This document shows, one piece after another, positions 9,112-17,192 of a stretch of DNA of 64,000 bases. The position numbers and the translations under genes were made by a program. Under the pieces are notes generated by a model. It did not search any database. It saw only the letters and a list, made by a program, of their open reading frames with translations, and was not told where the DNA came from. The DNA is from Desulfobacula sp. Lineage in GTDB: Bacteria > Desulfobacterota > Desulfobacteria > Desulfobacterales > Desulfobacteraceae. Within the stretch, counting starts at the first letter, position 1. The number at the start of each line of letters is the position of its first letter. Location of the stretch: NCBI GenBank assembly GCA_018645325.1, contig JABGOU010000004.1, positions 62,001 to 126,000 on the forward strand, written 5' to 3'.

Positions 9112-9450
9112 TTATGAAAGCAATTGTTTTTTTTCCCTGTATTCTTCGATTTCGATCTCGCCTCTGGCCAGACGCTCCTTTAAAATATCCAGAGGTTCCT
9201 TGTCAGATCTTAACCCCGATCCTTTCCCCAGAGGCAGGTGTGAAATCCAGCGAATGAGAAAAATCAGTGCGATGAGTATCAGCCCCCAGAATACAATCAT
9301 AAACCATCCCATATATCCAGCCCCACCCATCATATGCCCGCCGTAATTACCATAGCCGTTATCTCCCCAGCCGGCAAAAGCGGTTGCGTAAACAAACAGC
9401 CCCAAAAATGAAGGAAATAATGCGGAAAATAAACCTGTTTTAATTTTCAT
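9112..9450 (-). CDS. Membrane protein with C-terminal SHOCT domain (paralog 1)
   Basis: 112 aa. It has a signal-like N-terminus, a Gly/Met/His-rich segment (GGHMMGGAGYMGW), one TM helix (about residues 50-68), then a SHOCT-type tail ILKERLARGEIEIEEYREKKQLL. A second copy with the same layout lies at 24299-24637 in the YHS/cytochrome b operon. SHOCT domains are small helical modules that often sit at the ends of membrane proteins. The Met/His segment before the helix suggests metal binding. AAGGA lies 8 nt upstream. A sigma-54-like promoter and paired inverted repeats lie upstream. Confidence 0.75.
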   Translation of the reverse strand: MKIKTGLFSALFPSFLGLFVYATAFAGWGDNGYGNYGGHMMGGAGYMGWFMIVFWGLILIALIFLIRWISHLPLGKGSGLRSDKEPLDILKERLARGEIEIEEYREKKQLLS

Positions 9451-9487
9451 TATCTTGTCCTTGAAATAATCTCTTTTTTATTTAATG

Positions 9488-9504
9488 ATTCAAGTTTCAT
9501 GCCA
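9488..9504 (-). promoter_or_regulatory. Possible sigma-54 promoter for the SHOCT gene
   Basis: On the minus strand TGGCATGAAACTTGAA has the -24 TGG and correct N10 spacing, but GA instead of GC at -12, so it is one base short of consensus. It lies about 40 bp upstream of the start at 9450 and about 80-115 bp from the paired TTATCC repeats. Confidence 0.45.
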
Positions 9505-9580
9505 GAAATGATATCCTGTTGATACTAAACAAAATAACTAATTTGCGCCTGTCTTAAAAAAAAGACGATATAAAAAAACC

Positions 9581-9617
9581 GGATAAAAATTATCCAGGCA
9601 GTGAATAAATATTATCC
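9581..9617. promoter_or_regulatory. Paired upstream inverted repeats (activator-site candidates)
   Basis: GGATAAAAATTATCC (9581-9595) and GAATAAATATTATCC (9603-9617), centres 22 bp apart, two DNA turns. The same motif pair with 23-bp spacing occurs at 22771-22808, and single versions at 25099 and 38877. Each lies about 100-210 bp upstream of a sigma-54 promoter. Confidence 0.65.
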
Positions 9618-9804
9618 ACCCAAACATTTCCAATTATGATTTTGAAGTTGTTGTCTCCGCTGATTGTAATAGTGGTGCTATAGTCAAGGAGACTCTGGGT
9701 CCAGCTAAGTACCCCGACGTTGTGATCTTTCACAGTTTACCCCGGGTGACAATCTCCAAGCCATGAGGCAGGCCGTTAATGATAACGGAATTTACGAAAG
9801 CTGA
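9605..9804 (+). pseudogene. Possible gene fragment with frameshift
   Basis: An unclaimed stretch reads SNYDFEVVVSADCNSG...AKYPDVVIFHSLP in one frame. It then continues after a shift near 9740 as GDNLQAMRQAVNDNGIYES and stop. The amino-acid composition looks coding but no family is recognised and there is no start codon with a ribosome site. It is followed by a CTGAAACA...TGTTTCAG hairpin (9801-9824). Treat as a decayed gene end or chance. Confidence 0.25.
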
Positions 9805-9824
9805 AACACAATATCTTGTTTCAG
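9801..9824 (+). terminator. Hairpin, possible terminator
   Basis: CTGAAACA, 8-nt loop, TGTTTCAG, a perfect 8-bp stem followed by an AT-rich stretch without a long T run. A second short palindrome AATGCCAACATTGGCATT lies at about 9923-9940, just beyond the stop of the CuA-polyferredoxin gene. The rest of 9825-9990 shows nothing recognisable. Confidence 0.35.
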
Positions 9825-9990
9825 GCCTTAAATAAAAATATCATAAGACTTTGAATACAAGCTGTCAGTCAATTTCCTTGGATGATTAAACATAGAGATG
9901 GAGGTTTACATCAACTCGCAACATAATGCCAACATTGGCATTTTGGCTGAATAGCATTAAATCTTTTGCCAAAAAAGGATCTCTTTTGTG

Positions 9991-11922
9991 TTACCCAAGG
10001 TAAAGTTTTAAAAAAATATTCACCACTGCCAGGGCAAAAAGAGATGGAAGCAAAATGGTTTTCTTTCTTTTTGATGGTTCTGAAATCAGACCTGTCAAAG
10101 ATAGATACACCCTGTTGATGCCAAAATAAAGTCCTGTGAGCAGCAAAAGCCCCTGAATCAAGGGAACGATCTCCGGGTAAAAGGGGTTAAAACTGACATG
10201 GGCGGTTCCGAAAATATCCCATCCATATCCCAGAGGATCTGACAGCACATTGAGAACATAGGAGTAATTGACCATGATGGAAGGCAGGCTGAAGGCGATC
10301 CAGGCAAATATGCCCACGGGGATCAACATATAGGAAAGTTGCAGGACAAGCTGTTTTATATCTCCTTTATATCCTGCGAATCTGGCTGACAACCTGGAAA
10401 GGAAAATGAATATTCCTGGGAAAAAAGCCAGAGACATGATGTATAAGACGCTCAGATAAATAAGAAAAGGATAGATCTGTCTGGACTCTGTAACATTGGC
10501 TGCCTGTTTGATATATCCCCAGGGGCCCAGCATGGTGATGCTGAATGCAATGGCAACTACAAGCATAATAAGGATATTATACATTTCCGAATAATCTTTA
10601 ATGGTCCTGTCAGAACCAAAGGGTCGCAAAAAGAATCCGATATTGTCTTTGGGACAGGTTTTCACGCATTCAGTACAGAGCCCGCAATGATTGTTCCGGT
10701 CCATGGTGCCGGGATACTGGTTCCAGGGACATCCCCAGCCGTCAGGGCTGCCTTTGAGACAGCATTTGTTTTTATGTTTTTTACAGACATCCTTATCAAT
10801 GACCCGCAGGGCTGTCATGGAAGCCATGGAATAATTGCCTAAAAATCCCCCCACAGGGCAAAGATACAGACAAAAAACCCGGTTCCTGAAAATAAAGGAC
10901 ATGACAAGAGTCGCCGCAAGAATAAGCAGAAACATTGTGGCCGTAGCGACCGGTCTTGTGATCAGGATAATTCCAAAAGAAATCATTAAAAGAAAGATGA
11001 CATTCTGCAGCCACATATTTCTTAATTTTTTTGGCCAGTCAAGACCAAGACCCGTATATTTGTGGTGTTTGCCTTTGATGGGCTTTTTAATGAAACCCAC
11101 AGCAGTAAAGGCTTTTCTGCTGATCCACTCAGCAGGTGCCGGGAGCGGGCAGATCATGCACCACAATCTTCCTCCCAGGGGGACAAAAACTGATTTTAAA
11201 AGAAACCACCATAGGATCCAGACAATGATAATAGCAATATTGTGGTTACCCACAGGGCTTCCTTTGAGACTTGCAATGATAAATAAATAGAAAATGACAA
11301 AGCCGGGAAAAAGCAGGACAAACTGAAAACTTCTGCGTTTAAACAGGTATTTAAGACCAGGAATGATTTCAAACAGATTCAGGTTTTTCCTTTCTTTTTT
11401 GGGAGAACCCGGGCTTGTTCCAAACCATAAAAAAAGGCTTATGAAAATCCAGACAGAAAGAGAGACCATGGTGTAATACAGGGTATTAGGCGCCACGATC
11501 AGTTCTCCGGTCATAAAAGGGTGAAGGTTTCCACACACCTGGGTACAGCGAAAAATAAATTTTCCTTCTTTGTCTGCGACAAACTCAATCTCGTTGACTT
11601 TATCCCAGTCGGTTTGAATCTTTCCCTCATCATCTTCCCATTCATATTTCTGGTATGCGATACCGCCCTGTTTTATAGTAAATTCAACAGGATAACCATC
11701 CAGTAAAAAACCATGGGTCACATCTTTGGAGGTGGGTTTAACAATAATCGTATCGCCTTTATTGACAAAGATCCGTTCCGGGGTATACCCATATTTTCCT
11801 GCCACAAGTTCAATGACACGGGTTTTGTTTTCGCCGGGTATTTCCACAAAAAATCGTGGCAGGCCCAATGCTGCGAAAAACAAAAAAATGATGAGTACAA
11901 GACGTATGATTTTTGATTGCAT
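9991..11922 (-). CDS. CuA cupredoxin fused to NapH/NosR-like polyferredoxin membrane protein
   Basis: 643 aa fusion. An N-terminal membrane anchor precedes a periplasmic cupredoxin domain with a complete CuA ligand set: His70, then Cys126-x3-Cys130-x3-His134-x2-Met137. Several TM helices follow with NosR/NapH-type CxxxCP motifs (WCMICPLPAPAEW, FCLYLCPVGGF). A 4Fe-4S cluster motif CGLCTECVKTCPKDNIGFF comes next, then more helices. CuA centres are known from cytochrome oxidase subunit II and N2O reductase, and NapH/NosR proteins pass electrons across the membrane. The fusion would link a two-copper centre to iron-sulfur clusters. It is the last gene of a six-gene operon. Its electron partner is unknown. 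Confidence 0.85.
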   Translation of the reverse strand: MQSKIIRLVLIIFLFFAALGLPRFFVEIPGENKTRVIELVAGKYGYTPERIFVNKGDTIIVKPTSKDVTHGFLLDGYPVEFTIKQGGIAYQKYEWEDDEGKIQTDWDKVNEIEFVADKEGKFIFRCTQVCGNLHPFMTGELIVAPNTLYYTMVSLSVWIFISLFLWFGTSPGSPKKERKNLNLFEIIPGLKYLFKRRSFQFVLLFPGFVIFYLFIIASLKGSPVGNHNIAIIIVWILWWFLLKSVFVPLGGRLWCMICPLPAPAEWISRKAFTAVGFIKKPIKGKHHKYTGLGLDWPKKLRNMWLQNVIFLLMISFGIILITRPVATATMFLLILAATLVMSFIFRNRVFCLYLCPVGGFLGNYSMASMTALRVIDKDVCKKHKNKCCLKGSPDGWGCPWNQYPGTMDRNNHCGLCTECVKTCPKDNIGFFLRPFGSDRTIKDYSEMYNILIMLVVAIAFSITMLGPWGYIKQAANVTESRQIYPFLIYLSVLYIMSLAFFPGIFIFLSRLSARFAGYKGDIKQLVLQLSYMLIPVGIFAWIAFSLPSIMVNYSYVLNVLSDPLGYGWDIFGTAHVSFNPFYPEIVPLIQGLLLLTGLYFGINRVYLSLTGLISEPSKRKKTILLPSLFALAVVNIFLKLYLG

Positions 11923-11948
11923 TAAAGTCCTCTTAGAACAGATCGTTG

Positions 11949-12533
11949 TTAATAATTTTCCAGCAGATATTCAAACAGGTCAATGGATTGTTTATTGTCC
12001 CAGTTCCGGGCTCCCATGGCTTTTCCGATCAGACCGCCTTTCCGGTTAAGTATAAAGGTAGTTGGAATGGAGCGGATACCAAATGCCCTTCCCATATCAC
12101 CTTTTTTATCCAGGACGATTTTGAATGTCAGATTGTGTTTTTTGATAAATTTTTTTACTTTTTTTTTAGATTCTTTAAGATCAATGCCCAGGATGATAAA
12201 ATCATTATTATTCAATTTTTTATGCAGGTTTTCAATATCCGGCATTTCATCTACGCAGTCCGGGCACCAGGTGGTCCAGAAATTTATAAATACAATTTTC
12301 CCTTTTAGGTCTGAAAGCTTTACCGCGATTCCATCCATGTCAACAGGATCATGGCTTGCCGGGGGAAGGAACCCGGCAAGCTTGATGATTCCAATTGATG
12401 CAAACTTTTTATCAAGAGTGGCATCTTTGGAATACGCTTTGCCAATGAATGGAAAAAGGGGGGAAAAAAGAACGATGGCCAGGCATAGAACCGGAATGAA
12501 ACTATAAATATTAACAGGTTTACTGTTTTCCAT
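11949..12533 (-). CDS. TlpA-like thiol-disulfide oxidoreductase (CxxC)
   Basis: 194 aa exported or membrane-anchored thioredoxin-fold protein. N-terminal hydrophobic segment, active site FWTTWCPDCVDEMP (CxxC), conserved IPTTF cis-Pro loop. It lies 12 bp downstream of ccdA-like and 26 bp upstream of the CuA-fusion gene, so it probably takes electrons from CcdA to keep copper-site cysteines or heme-site CxxCH cysteines reduced. A second TlpA-like gene at 17193 has Sec in place of the first Cys of this motif. Confidence 0.88.
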   Translation of the reverse strand: MENSKPVNIYSFIPVLCLAIVLFSPLFPFIGKAYSKDATLDKKFASIGIIKLAGFLPPASHDPVDMDGIAVKLSDLKGKIVFINFWTTWCPDCVDEMPDIENLHKKLNNNDFIILGIDLKESKKKVKKFIKKHNLTFKIVLDKKGDMGRAFGIRSIPTTFILNRKGGLIGKAMGARNWDNKQSIDLFEYLLENY

Positions 12534-12545
12534 GGCTGTGACTGC

Positions 12546-13289
12546 CTATAGCGTGAATCCGCCAAACAGGCTGAACCAGCCGGCAAGGGAGGCAAAGGAA
12601 TCATTAAAGATCAATATCCCCATGACAATGAGTATCAGACCGGTTCCTTTATCAATTATCCAGAGATATTTCTTAATCCGGTTGAAAACCTTGAAAAAAT
12701 ACTGGATAAAGATTGCGGTTAAAAGAAATGGAATCCCAAGCCCGGCCGAATAGATTAATAAAAGCCGGATTCCTGAACCTGCCTGATCAACGGTTCCGGC
12801 ATAGGTGAGTATGGCACCAAGGATCGGTCCTGTGCAGGGGGTCCAGCCAAAGGCAAAGGCCATGCCCAGAACCAGGGAGAAAAAAGCGCCTTTTTTCCGG
12901 GTGTTGAAATGAAATCTCATATCCTTAAAAAACCATTGGATGCGGATAATATTAAGTTTTATAAACCCGAAAAAGATAATGACCAGTCCTGATATTTTGG
13001 TCAGCAGTCCAAGATTGGAACTAAAAAAAGAACCAATCCATGTGGCTGATGCACCCAGCGTTACAAACACCAATGAAAAACCCGCTATAAACAAAAGCGC
13101 ATTCAAGATGACTTGGATCTGTGTCTTATCAAATAATTTGGGTCTATCTTTTTTCTCCATGATATCATTGATGGATATGCCTGAAATAAAGGAGACATAT
13201 CCCGGTACCAGGGGGAGCACACAAGGAGACAAAAAGGATACAAGCCCGGCAGTTAACGCCATGACCATTGATATTTCCATGGTTATCAT
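12546..13289 (-). CDS. ccdA: CcdA/DsbD-type thiol-reductase membrane protein
   Basis: 247 aa with about six TM helices. The family motif SFLSPCVLPLVPGYVSFISG is at residues 18-37 and the second redox Cys is in FGWTPCTGPILG. CcdA moves reducing equivalents from cytoplasmic thioredoxin to periplasmic thioredoxin-like proteins. Here the adjacent tlpA-like gene encodes the obvious partner. The stop of the upstream cupredoxin gene directly abuts the ATG, pointing to translational coupling. Confidence 0.9.
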   Translation of the reverse strand: MITMEISMVMALTAGLVSFLSPCVLPLVPGYVSFISGISINDIMEKKDRPKLFDKTQIQVILNALLFIAGFSLVFVTLGASATWIGSFFSSNLGLLTKISGLVIIFFGFIKLNIIRIQWFFKDMRFHFNTRKKGAFFSLVLGMAFAFGWTPCTGPILGAILTYAGTVDQAGSGIRLLLIYSAGLGIPFLLTAIFIQYFFKVFNRIKKYLWIIDKGTGLILIVMGILIFNDSFASLAGWFSLFGGFTL

Positions 13290-13910
13290 TTATTTATACA
13301 GCACACCGGGTGCCCCTCTTTTCAGGTTAATGGTAAGTTTTTTGCCTGCTGCCGCCGGCAGTTCAATGGGCATCTTGCTGTTTTTGAGTTTTTCGTGCCA
13401 GGTTTTAAGAAAATATTTACCCGGTTCAAGCCCTGCGACATCCAGGATAAAATTGCCTTTTTTATCGGTTAAGGCAAAAAAAGAATTTTTCATGACCAGG
13501 ATATAGGAAATCATTTCAGAATGAAGATCACACCTGAGCTCCACAATACCCGGTTTGTCAAAGGTGACAGTTTGACTTTCTCCTGGTTTGTAACTGCCGA
13601 AATTAAATTTTTTAGTCCTGGAAAGTGAAAACACATTGTGATCCACTTTGTCATTATTGGGGAAAGACACGGTTGAACCCTTGGGGATCACGAGTATATG
13701 AGGCAGGAATGTAAGATTGTTCTGATCCAGAACAAAGGCTTCCTGGGGAGGCGTTGTCAGGTCCGGTGTTTTAGTCAGATACACCAGGATATTATCCTGT
13801 TTTCTCAACCCTTGAGCCTTAACATTGCCTGACAGATCTAATGCAAAGGCATGCACACTTGTCATCGTCAGAAAAATCAAGCCTAAGATTAACATTCGTT
13901 TGCTGTTCAA
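13290..13910 (-). CDS. Exported type-1 cupredoxin with carboxypeptidase-regulatory-like tail
   Basis: 206 aa with a signal peptide (cleavage near residue 24). The plastocyanin-like domain shows type-1 copper ligands His91 (KVDHNVFS), Cys127, His130 and Met133 (CDLHSEM). The C-terminal part FALTDKKGNFILDVAGLEPGKYFLKTWHEKL resembles a small beta-sandwich, as in methylamine-utilisation-like cupredoxins. The start is TTG at 13910, with AAGGAG 7 nt upstream. It is probably a mobile periplasmic electron carrier between the adjacent multiheme cytochrome and the CuA protein. That role is inferred. Confidence 0.82.
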   Translation of the reverse strand: MNSKRMLILGLIFLTMTSVHAFALDLSGNVKAQGLRKQDNILVYLTKTPDLTTPPQEAFVLDQNNLTFLPHILVIPKGSTVSFPNNDKVDHNVFSLSRTKKFNFGSYKPGESQTVTFDKPGIVELRCDLHSEMISYILVMKNSFFALTDKKGNFILDVAGLEPGKYFLKTWHEKLKNSKMPIELPAAAGKKLTINLKRGAPGVLYK

Positions 13911-13926
13911 TTAAATTCTCCTTTTC

Positions 13927-15612
13927 TTACCAGGCAGTTTCAGTAATTAATATATCGTTGTTTTCCCATTTTTTTACTTTAGCCAAAGATTTCATAAACG
14001 GCCTGTAAATCAGTTTTGCTTCGGCTGTGGGTTCGTCATTCAGGTTTTCAATTTTAAATTGATATTTTAATTTAACCGTGGTTTTGGGTCTGATCCGGGT
14101 ATCGGCCGCCACCTCTGCAGCATTCCAGAAAGGCACATTGATATTGCCTTTTTTGTCCTTTAAAACCTTTGAAAACATTTTCCCGGGAAGACCTGCATAG
14201 TTGCCTTCTTCAATTTTCCCAACCCCTGTCCAGGTCGGCAGTTCTTCCCCTTTTATTTTCTTTAGTGCCTTGCCGTCTGAGTCTGTGGCAGACAATACCA
14301 GCATCACGTTTCTCATGGGATCTCCCGTGGGAATCCAGTGACCGCCGTTGGTATTGGTGATAAAAACATTAACATCAAGGATATTATCATTGATCTGTCC
14401 TTCAATTTCCATTGAAAGAGCTGTTTTCAATTGTATTTGTGTACCCCCGTCAAAATGATGGGGTCTGATATTCTGGGGATCTCTTTTAGTCCCCCACATG
14501 TCTCTGGCATGGCCCTCAATGACATAATTATCATAGGGCAGCATTTCTTTTCTCCAACTCATATGACAATCCTGACATCTTTTACCTTTATTGGTGTCAT
14601 CCGCAGGCAGGCCATCCTGCCAGGTTTTCCATTCCTGGTAAGTGGTCTGGACGGGAATGACTGAATCATCTCCAATATCAAAACTTTGCCATTCGGCATC
14701 CGTATAAACCTGTTTTCTGTTCCAGGACTCCTTGTTATCAGATTTTTTTATCTGGCTGTGGCAGGCTGCACAAAAACTACCCTTGTCAAAGCCGGGACTA
14801 TAAGAAGCTGACATGACCGTGTTGACCACATCGTCATATGGGCCAAAAACAAGTATGGAATTGCCCTTTAAAGGAGTCTGCCGCTTCAGGTGAGATTTGA
14901 ACAGGCTTGGCGTGTCAGAAGTTTTAGTGACTTTTCGAATTTTATGACAATAATCGCAGCTGATGCCGTCCCACTCCGTTTTAGGAGACCATAAAGCTCG
15001 TTCAATATCTCTGGCTCCACCCTGGGTGACTGCGGCAGAAGGAGCATGGCAGGACACACAATTTCCGTCTTTATCCGGATTATCAATTTTGTATCCCGGT
15101 CCGGACAGTACACGGCCTGTGGCATCCGTGCCGTTAAACATGTTAAGCACCTTAACATTGGATGTGGTGTGGGCCATTTTGGATTTGTCCCAGTACTTTG
15201 CCAGAGTGTTGTGACACCTGGCACAAACGGCCGGCGAAATAAACCTGTAATTTGGATTATCTTTGCCCGGTATGGGGAAAAGCATGATATTGGCATTCTG
15301 GTTTCCGGGCAGGGCATTTACTGAATTATTGAACCATCCGTCCTTACCCGCTGTAATTTTAATGGCCCGACTGCTAAACAAAGGAGTTTCAAGGGTATAC
15401 CTGCCATTGATATCAGTTAATGTAAAATCTTTGCTCCCTGCGATCCTGACCCTGGCATCTGACACCATCCCATACTGAGAGGCAACCACACCCCTGATGA
15501 CAGAAGTATTTTTTTTCTGGGCAGACCATGACGGGGTTGGCATGATCAGTTGAAAAGCAGCAGCTACAAGTATAAAATTAACTAATATGGGGAAAAAAAT
15601 AGCCTTTTTCAT
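13927..15612 (-). CDS. Exported five-heme c-type cytochrome
   Basis: 561 aa. Signal peptide, an N-terminal carboxypeptidase-regulatory-like beta domain (about residues 38-112), then five CxxCH heme motifs at Cys130, Cys185, Cys219, Cys281 and Cys346, in a layout like cytochrome c-554-type multiheme proteins. A beta-rich C-terminal domain follows. Strong ribosome site (GGAG, 8 nt). It is the first gene of a unit running to 9991, with its own sigma-54 promoter at 15697-15712. It is likely a periplasmic electron-transfer protein or reductase. The substrate cannot be read from sequence. A remnant copy of its start lies near 25130. Confidence 0.87.
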   Translation of the reverse strand: MKKAIFFPILVNFILVAAAFQLIMPTPSWSAQKKNTSVIRGVVASQYGMVSDARVRIAGSKDFTLTDINGRYTLETPLFSSRAIKITAGKDGWFNNSVNALPGNQNANIMLFPIPGKDNPNYRFISPAVCARCHNTLAKYWDKSKMAHTTSNVKVLNMFNGTDATGRVLSGPGYKIDNPDKDGNCVSCHAPSAAVTQGGARDIERALWSPKTEWDGISCDYCHKIRKVTKTSDTPSLFKSHLKRQTPLKGNSILVFGPYDDVVNTVMSASYSPGFDKGSFCAACHSQIKKSDNKESWNRKQVYTDAEWQSFDIGDDSVIPVQTTYQEWKTWQDGLPADDTNKGKRCQDCHMSWRKEMLPYDNYVIEGHARDMWGTKRDPQNIRPHHFDGGTQIQLKTALSMEIEGQINDNILDVNVFITNTNGGHWIPTGDPMRNVMLVLSATDSDGKALKKIKGEELPTWTGVGKIEEGNYAGLPGKMFSKVLKDKKGNINVPFWNAAEVAADTRIRPKTTVKLKYQFKIENLNDEPTAEAKLIYRPFMKSLAKVKKWENNDILITETAW

Positions 15613-15696
15613 AACAGACTCCGGTAAATAATTATTTTGTTTTGAGATGAGTTTCTACAAATCAGTATATTACGTATTTTTATACTCTATCATTAG

Positions 15697-15712
15697 TGCA
15701 AGGCGATTACCA
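15697..15712 (-). promoter_or_regulatory. Sigma-54 promoter upstream of the multiheme cytochrome operon
   Basis: Minus strand TGGTAATCGCCTTGCA: TGG at -24, exact N10, GC at -12 with the preferred TT before it. About 85 bp upstream of the start at 15612. In the duplicated segment the matching place near 25215-25230 has mutated -24 and -12 elements. Confidence 0.75.
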
Positions 15713-15825
15713 CAAATTTATACCCCATCGCCCCTTGATAGGTATGGGTCCAAAATCCTTATTAGGCCGATATTAAGCATTAAACCTGTATTAAAACATT
15801 ATCCCGGCCTAAGATTAACCCGGTA

Positions 15826-16290
15826 TTAAGCATTAACAATGATGGTACCGGACATGTTTTCGTGATGGCTGCCGCAGATGGCATTGCAGGCAAAGGTAAA
15901 GGTGCCTGTCTTATCTGCGATAAAAGAAACCGTCTGGGGCTTGCCCGGGTGAATCCCGTCATTGATAAAAATTCCGAAATCCTTAAGGCTGAATCCATGA
16001 ACCACATCAGAGCTGGTGAGCTTTAGTACCACTTTGTCCCCTTTGTTTACCCTGATTACAGGTGGTGACAATTTTTTAGGGATCAGGCTGCCCGTTAATA
16101 CATCAGAGGCATCAATACTTCCAAAAACCCACCCTTTCTGGGTATGCCCGGTGAGATCAAAGACTTTTGCATCGTGGGAAATTTTATCATTCCAGATGTG
16201 TCTGTCATAGGCTGATATGCCAAAAGGCAAAGCAACAAGGACAAATATCACCATTGCAAAATATATTAGATCTGCTTTTTTGTTATCCAT
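15826..16290 (-). CDS. Membrane-anchored CuA cupredoxin
   Basis: 154 aa. One TM helix (about residues 8-27) anchors a periplasmic cupredoxin domain with a full CuA ligand set: His98 (VVHGF) and Cys135-x3-Cys139-x3-His143-x2-Met146 (CNAICGSHHENM). This matches a cytochrome-oxidase subunit II copper domain, but no heme-copper subunit I gene is present in the window. It is co-transcribed with the PepSY-like gene 19 bp upstream. A decayed second copy lies at 25270-25541. Confidence 0.87.
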   Translation of the reverse strand: MDNKKADLIYFAMVIFVLVALPFGISAYDRHIWNDKISHDAKVFDLTGHTQKGWVFGSIDASDVLTGSLIPKKLSPPVIRVNKGDKVVLKLTSSDVVHGFSLKDFGIFINDGIHPGKPQTVSFIADKTGTFTFACNAICGSHHENMSGTIIVNA

Positions 16291-16309
16291 GTGTAAACGT
16301 CTCTTTTTA

Positions 16310-16687
16310 TCAGTTTAACAGCATCAAACGTCCGGAATACTTGTCCACCCCTACCACTTGGAGCAGTTCATCGGATTTATTAAGAATTTCAACCTCAAAA
16401 AAACCACCGGCATCATTGATATTCCCGATTGCAAGATCCGGATTAAGCTTGCTCACATGGCTTTTCACAATACTTTTAGCCTTCTCTTGTCCTATGGCAT
16501 TTGCTGCCTGGTTGCCGGCCGGCTGGTTTCCGAAATTAGAAGCCTGCCTTTGGGGTACAAAATCACTGCCCCCGGAGTTTCCATATCCGCATGAAAAAGA
16601 ATTTATCGGGTTAAAAAATATCATCCCTGCCACAATAAAAAGAAATGCAGTAATGGTGGTAAATTTAAAAATAGTTTTTTTCTTCAT
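16310..16687 (-). CDS. Exported PepSY-like small protein (paralog 1)
   Basis: 125 aa. Hydrophobic N-terminal segment, a Gly/Asn/Gln-rich linker, and a C-terminal domain resembling half a PepSY fold (AKSIVKSHVSKLNPDLAIG...FFEVEILNK...VVGVDKYSGRLMLLN). A near-identical paralog is at 25560-25937. AAGGAG is placed well upstream of the ATG. First gene of the unit with the CuA cupredoxin, driven by a sigma-54 promoter at 16801. Periplasmic chaperone, inhibitor or copper-related accessory roles are all possible. Confidence 0.7.
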   Translation of the reverse strand: MKKKTIFKFTTITAFLFIVAGMIFFNPINSFSCGYGNSGGSDFVPQRQASNFGNQPAGNQAANAIGQEKAKSIVKSHVSKLNPDLAIGNINDAGGFFEVEILNKSDELLQVVGVDKYSGRLMLLN

Positions 16688-16800
16688 TGTTTTTTCTCCT
16701 TAACTGATGTTTCATTCAACAAAATTAATCTTGCTGATGTCTTAAATTGACATATTTTTTTTAAATTTCAACAAAATCAAATTACCTGAATCTCTAATAT

Positions 16801-16816
16801 AGCAAGAACAATACCA
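16801..16816 (-). promoter_or_regulatory. Sigma-54 promoter for the PepSY-CuA unit
   Basis: Minus strand TGGTATTGTTCTTGCT with exact GG-N10-GC spacing, about 115 bp upstream of the start at 16687. The duplicated copy at 26059-26074 keeps the same promoter (TGGTATTGTTTTTGCT), which supports function. Confidence 0.78.
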
Positions 16817-16923
16817 AAATAGCTAAAATCATACAAAAATTTATTTAATCTCTTGTAAGTAAAGGAAATATTAAATTTATCACTTAAATTCATTTTGTTT
16901 TTACCTTGATGAAAATTCATTGT

Positions 16924-16972
16924 TTGTATAATATTCTACAATCGGTATTAGGAAGTGCATCAAAATTATACA
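16924..16972. promoter_or_regulatory. Paired palindromic upstream sites between divergent sigma-54 promoters
   Basis: TTGTATAATATTCTACAA (16924-16941) and TGCATCAAAATTATACA (16956-16972), centres about 31.5 bp apart, three turns. The duplicated region has the same pair at 26182-26199 and 26214-26230 with the same spacing. They sit about 110-170 bp from promoters on both sides. The rest of the 16688-17192 gap is AT-rich with no gene. Confidence 0.6.
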
Positions 16973-17139
16973 GTTGATTCACAACGTTTGCTATAACCGC
17001 AACAAAGCCATGGCTAAATATTATTCATAATAACCTGGAAAAAAATTAGTCGGGTTTCATTTCTTTTAGTAGAAGTGCCGGATATTCAATATATAGGGAC
17101 ACAATTGCATAAAAAACTTATATAAAACAATCGATCCCC

Positions 17140-17155
17140 TGGCATCAACTTTGCT
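17140..17155 (+). promoter_or_regulatory. Sigma-54 promoter for the selenothioredoxin operon
   Basis: TGGCATCAACTTTGCT: -24 TGGCA, exact N10, -12 TTGC. It lies 38 bp upstream of the ATG at 17193, with transcription expected to start near 17166. Confidence 0.82.
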
Positions 17156-17192
17156 TTAACATTTTTAATATTAATAAAAAAAGGAGAGATAA

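Noticed and set aside
15826-16290. Cytochrome c oxidase subunit II
   Set aside because: The CuA domain matches, but it has one TM helix and no subunit I or III gene is nearby, so it is called only a CuA cupredoxin.
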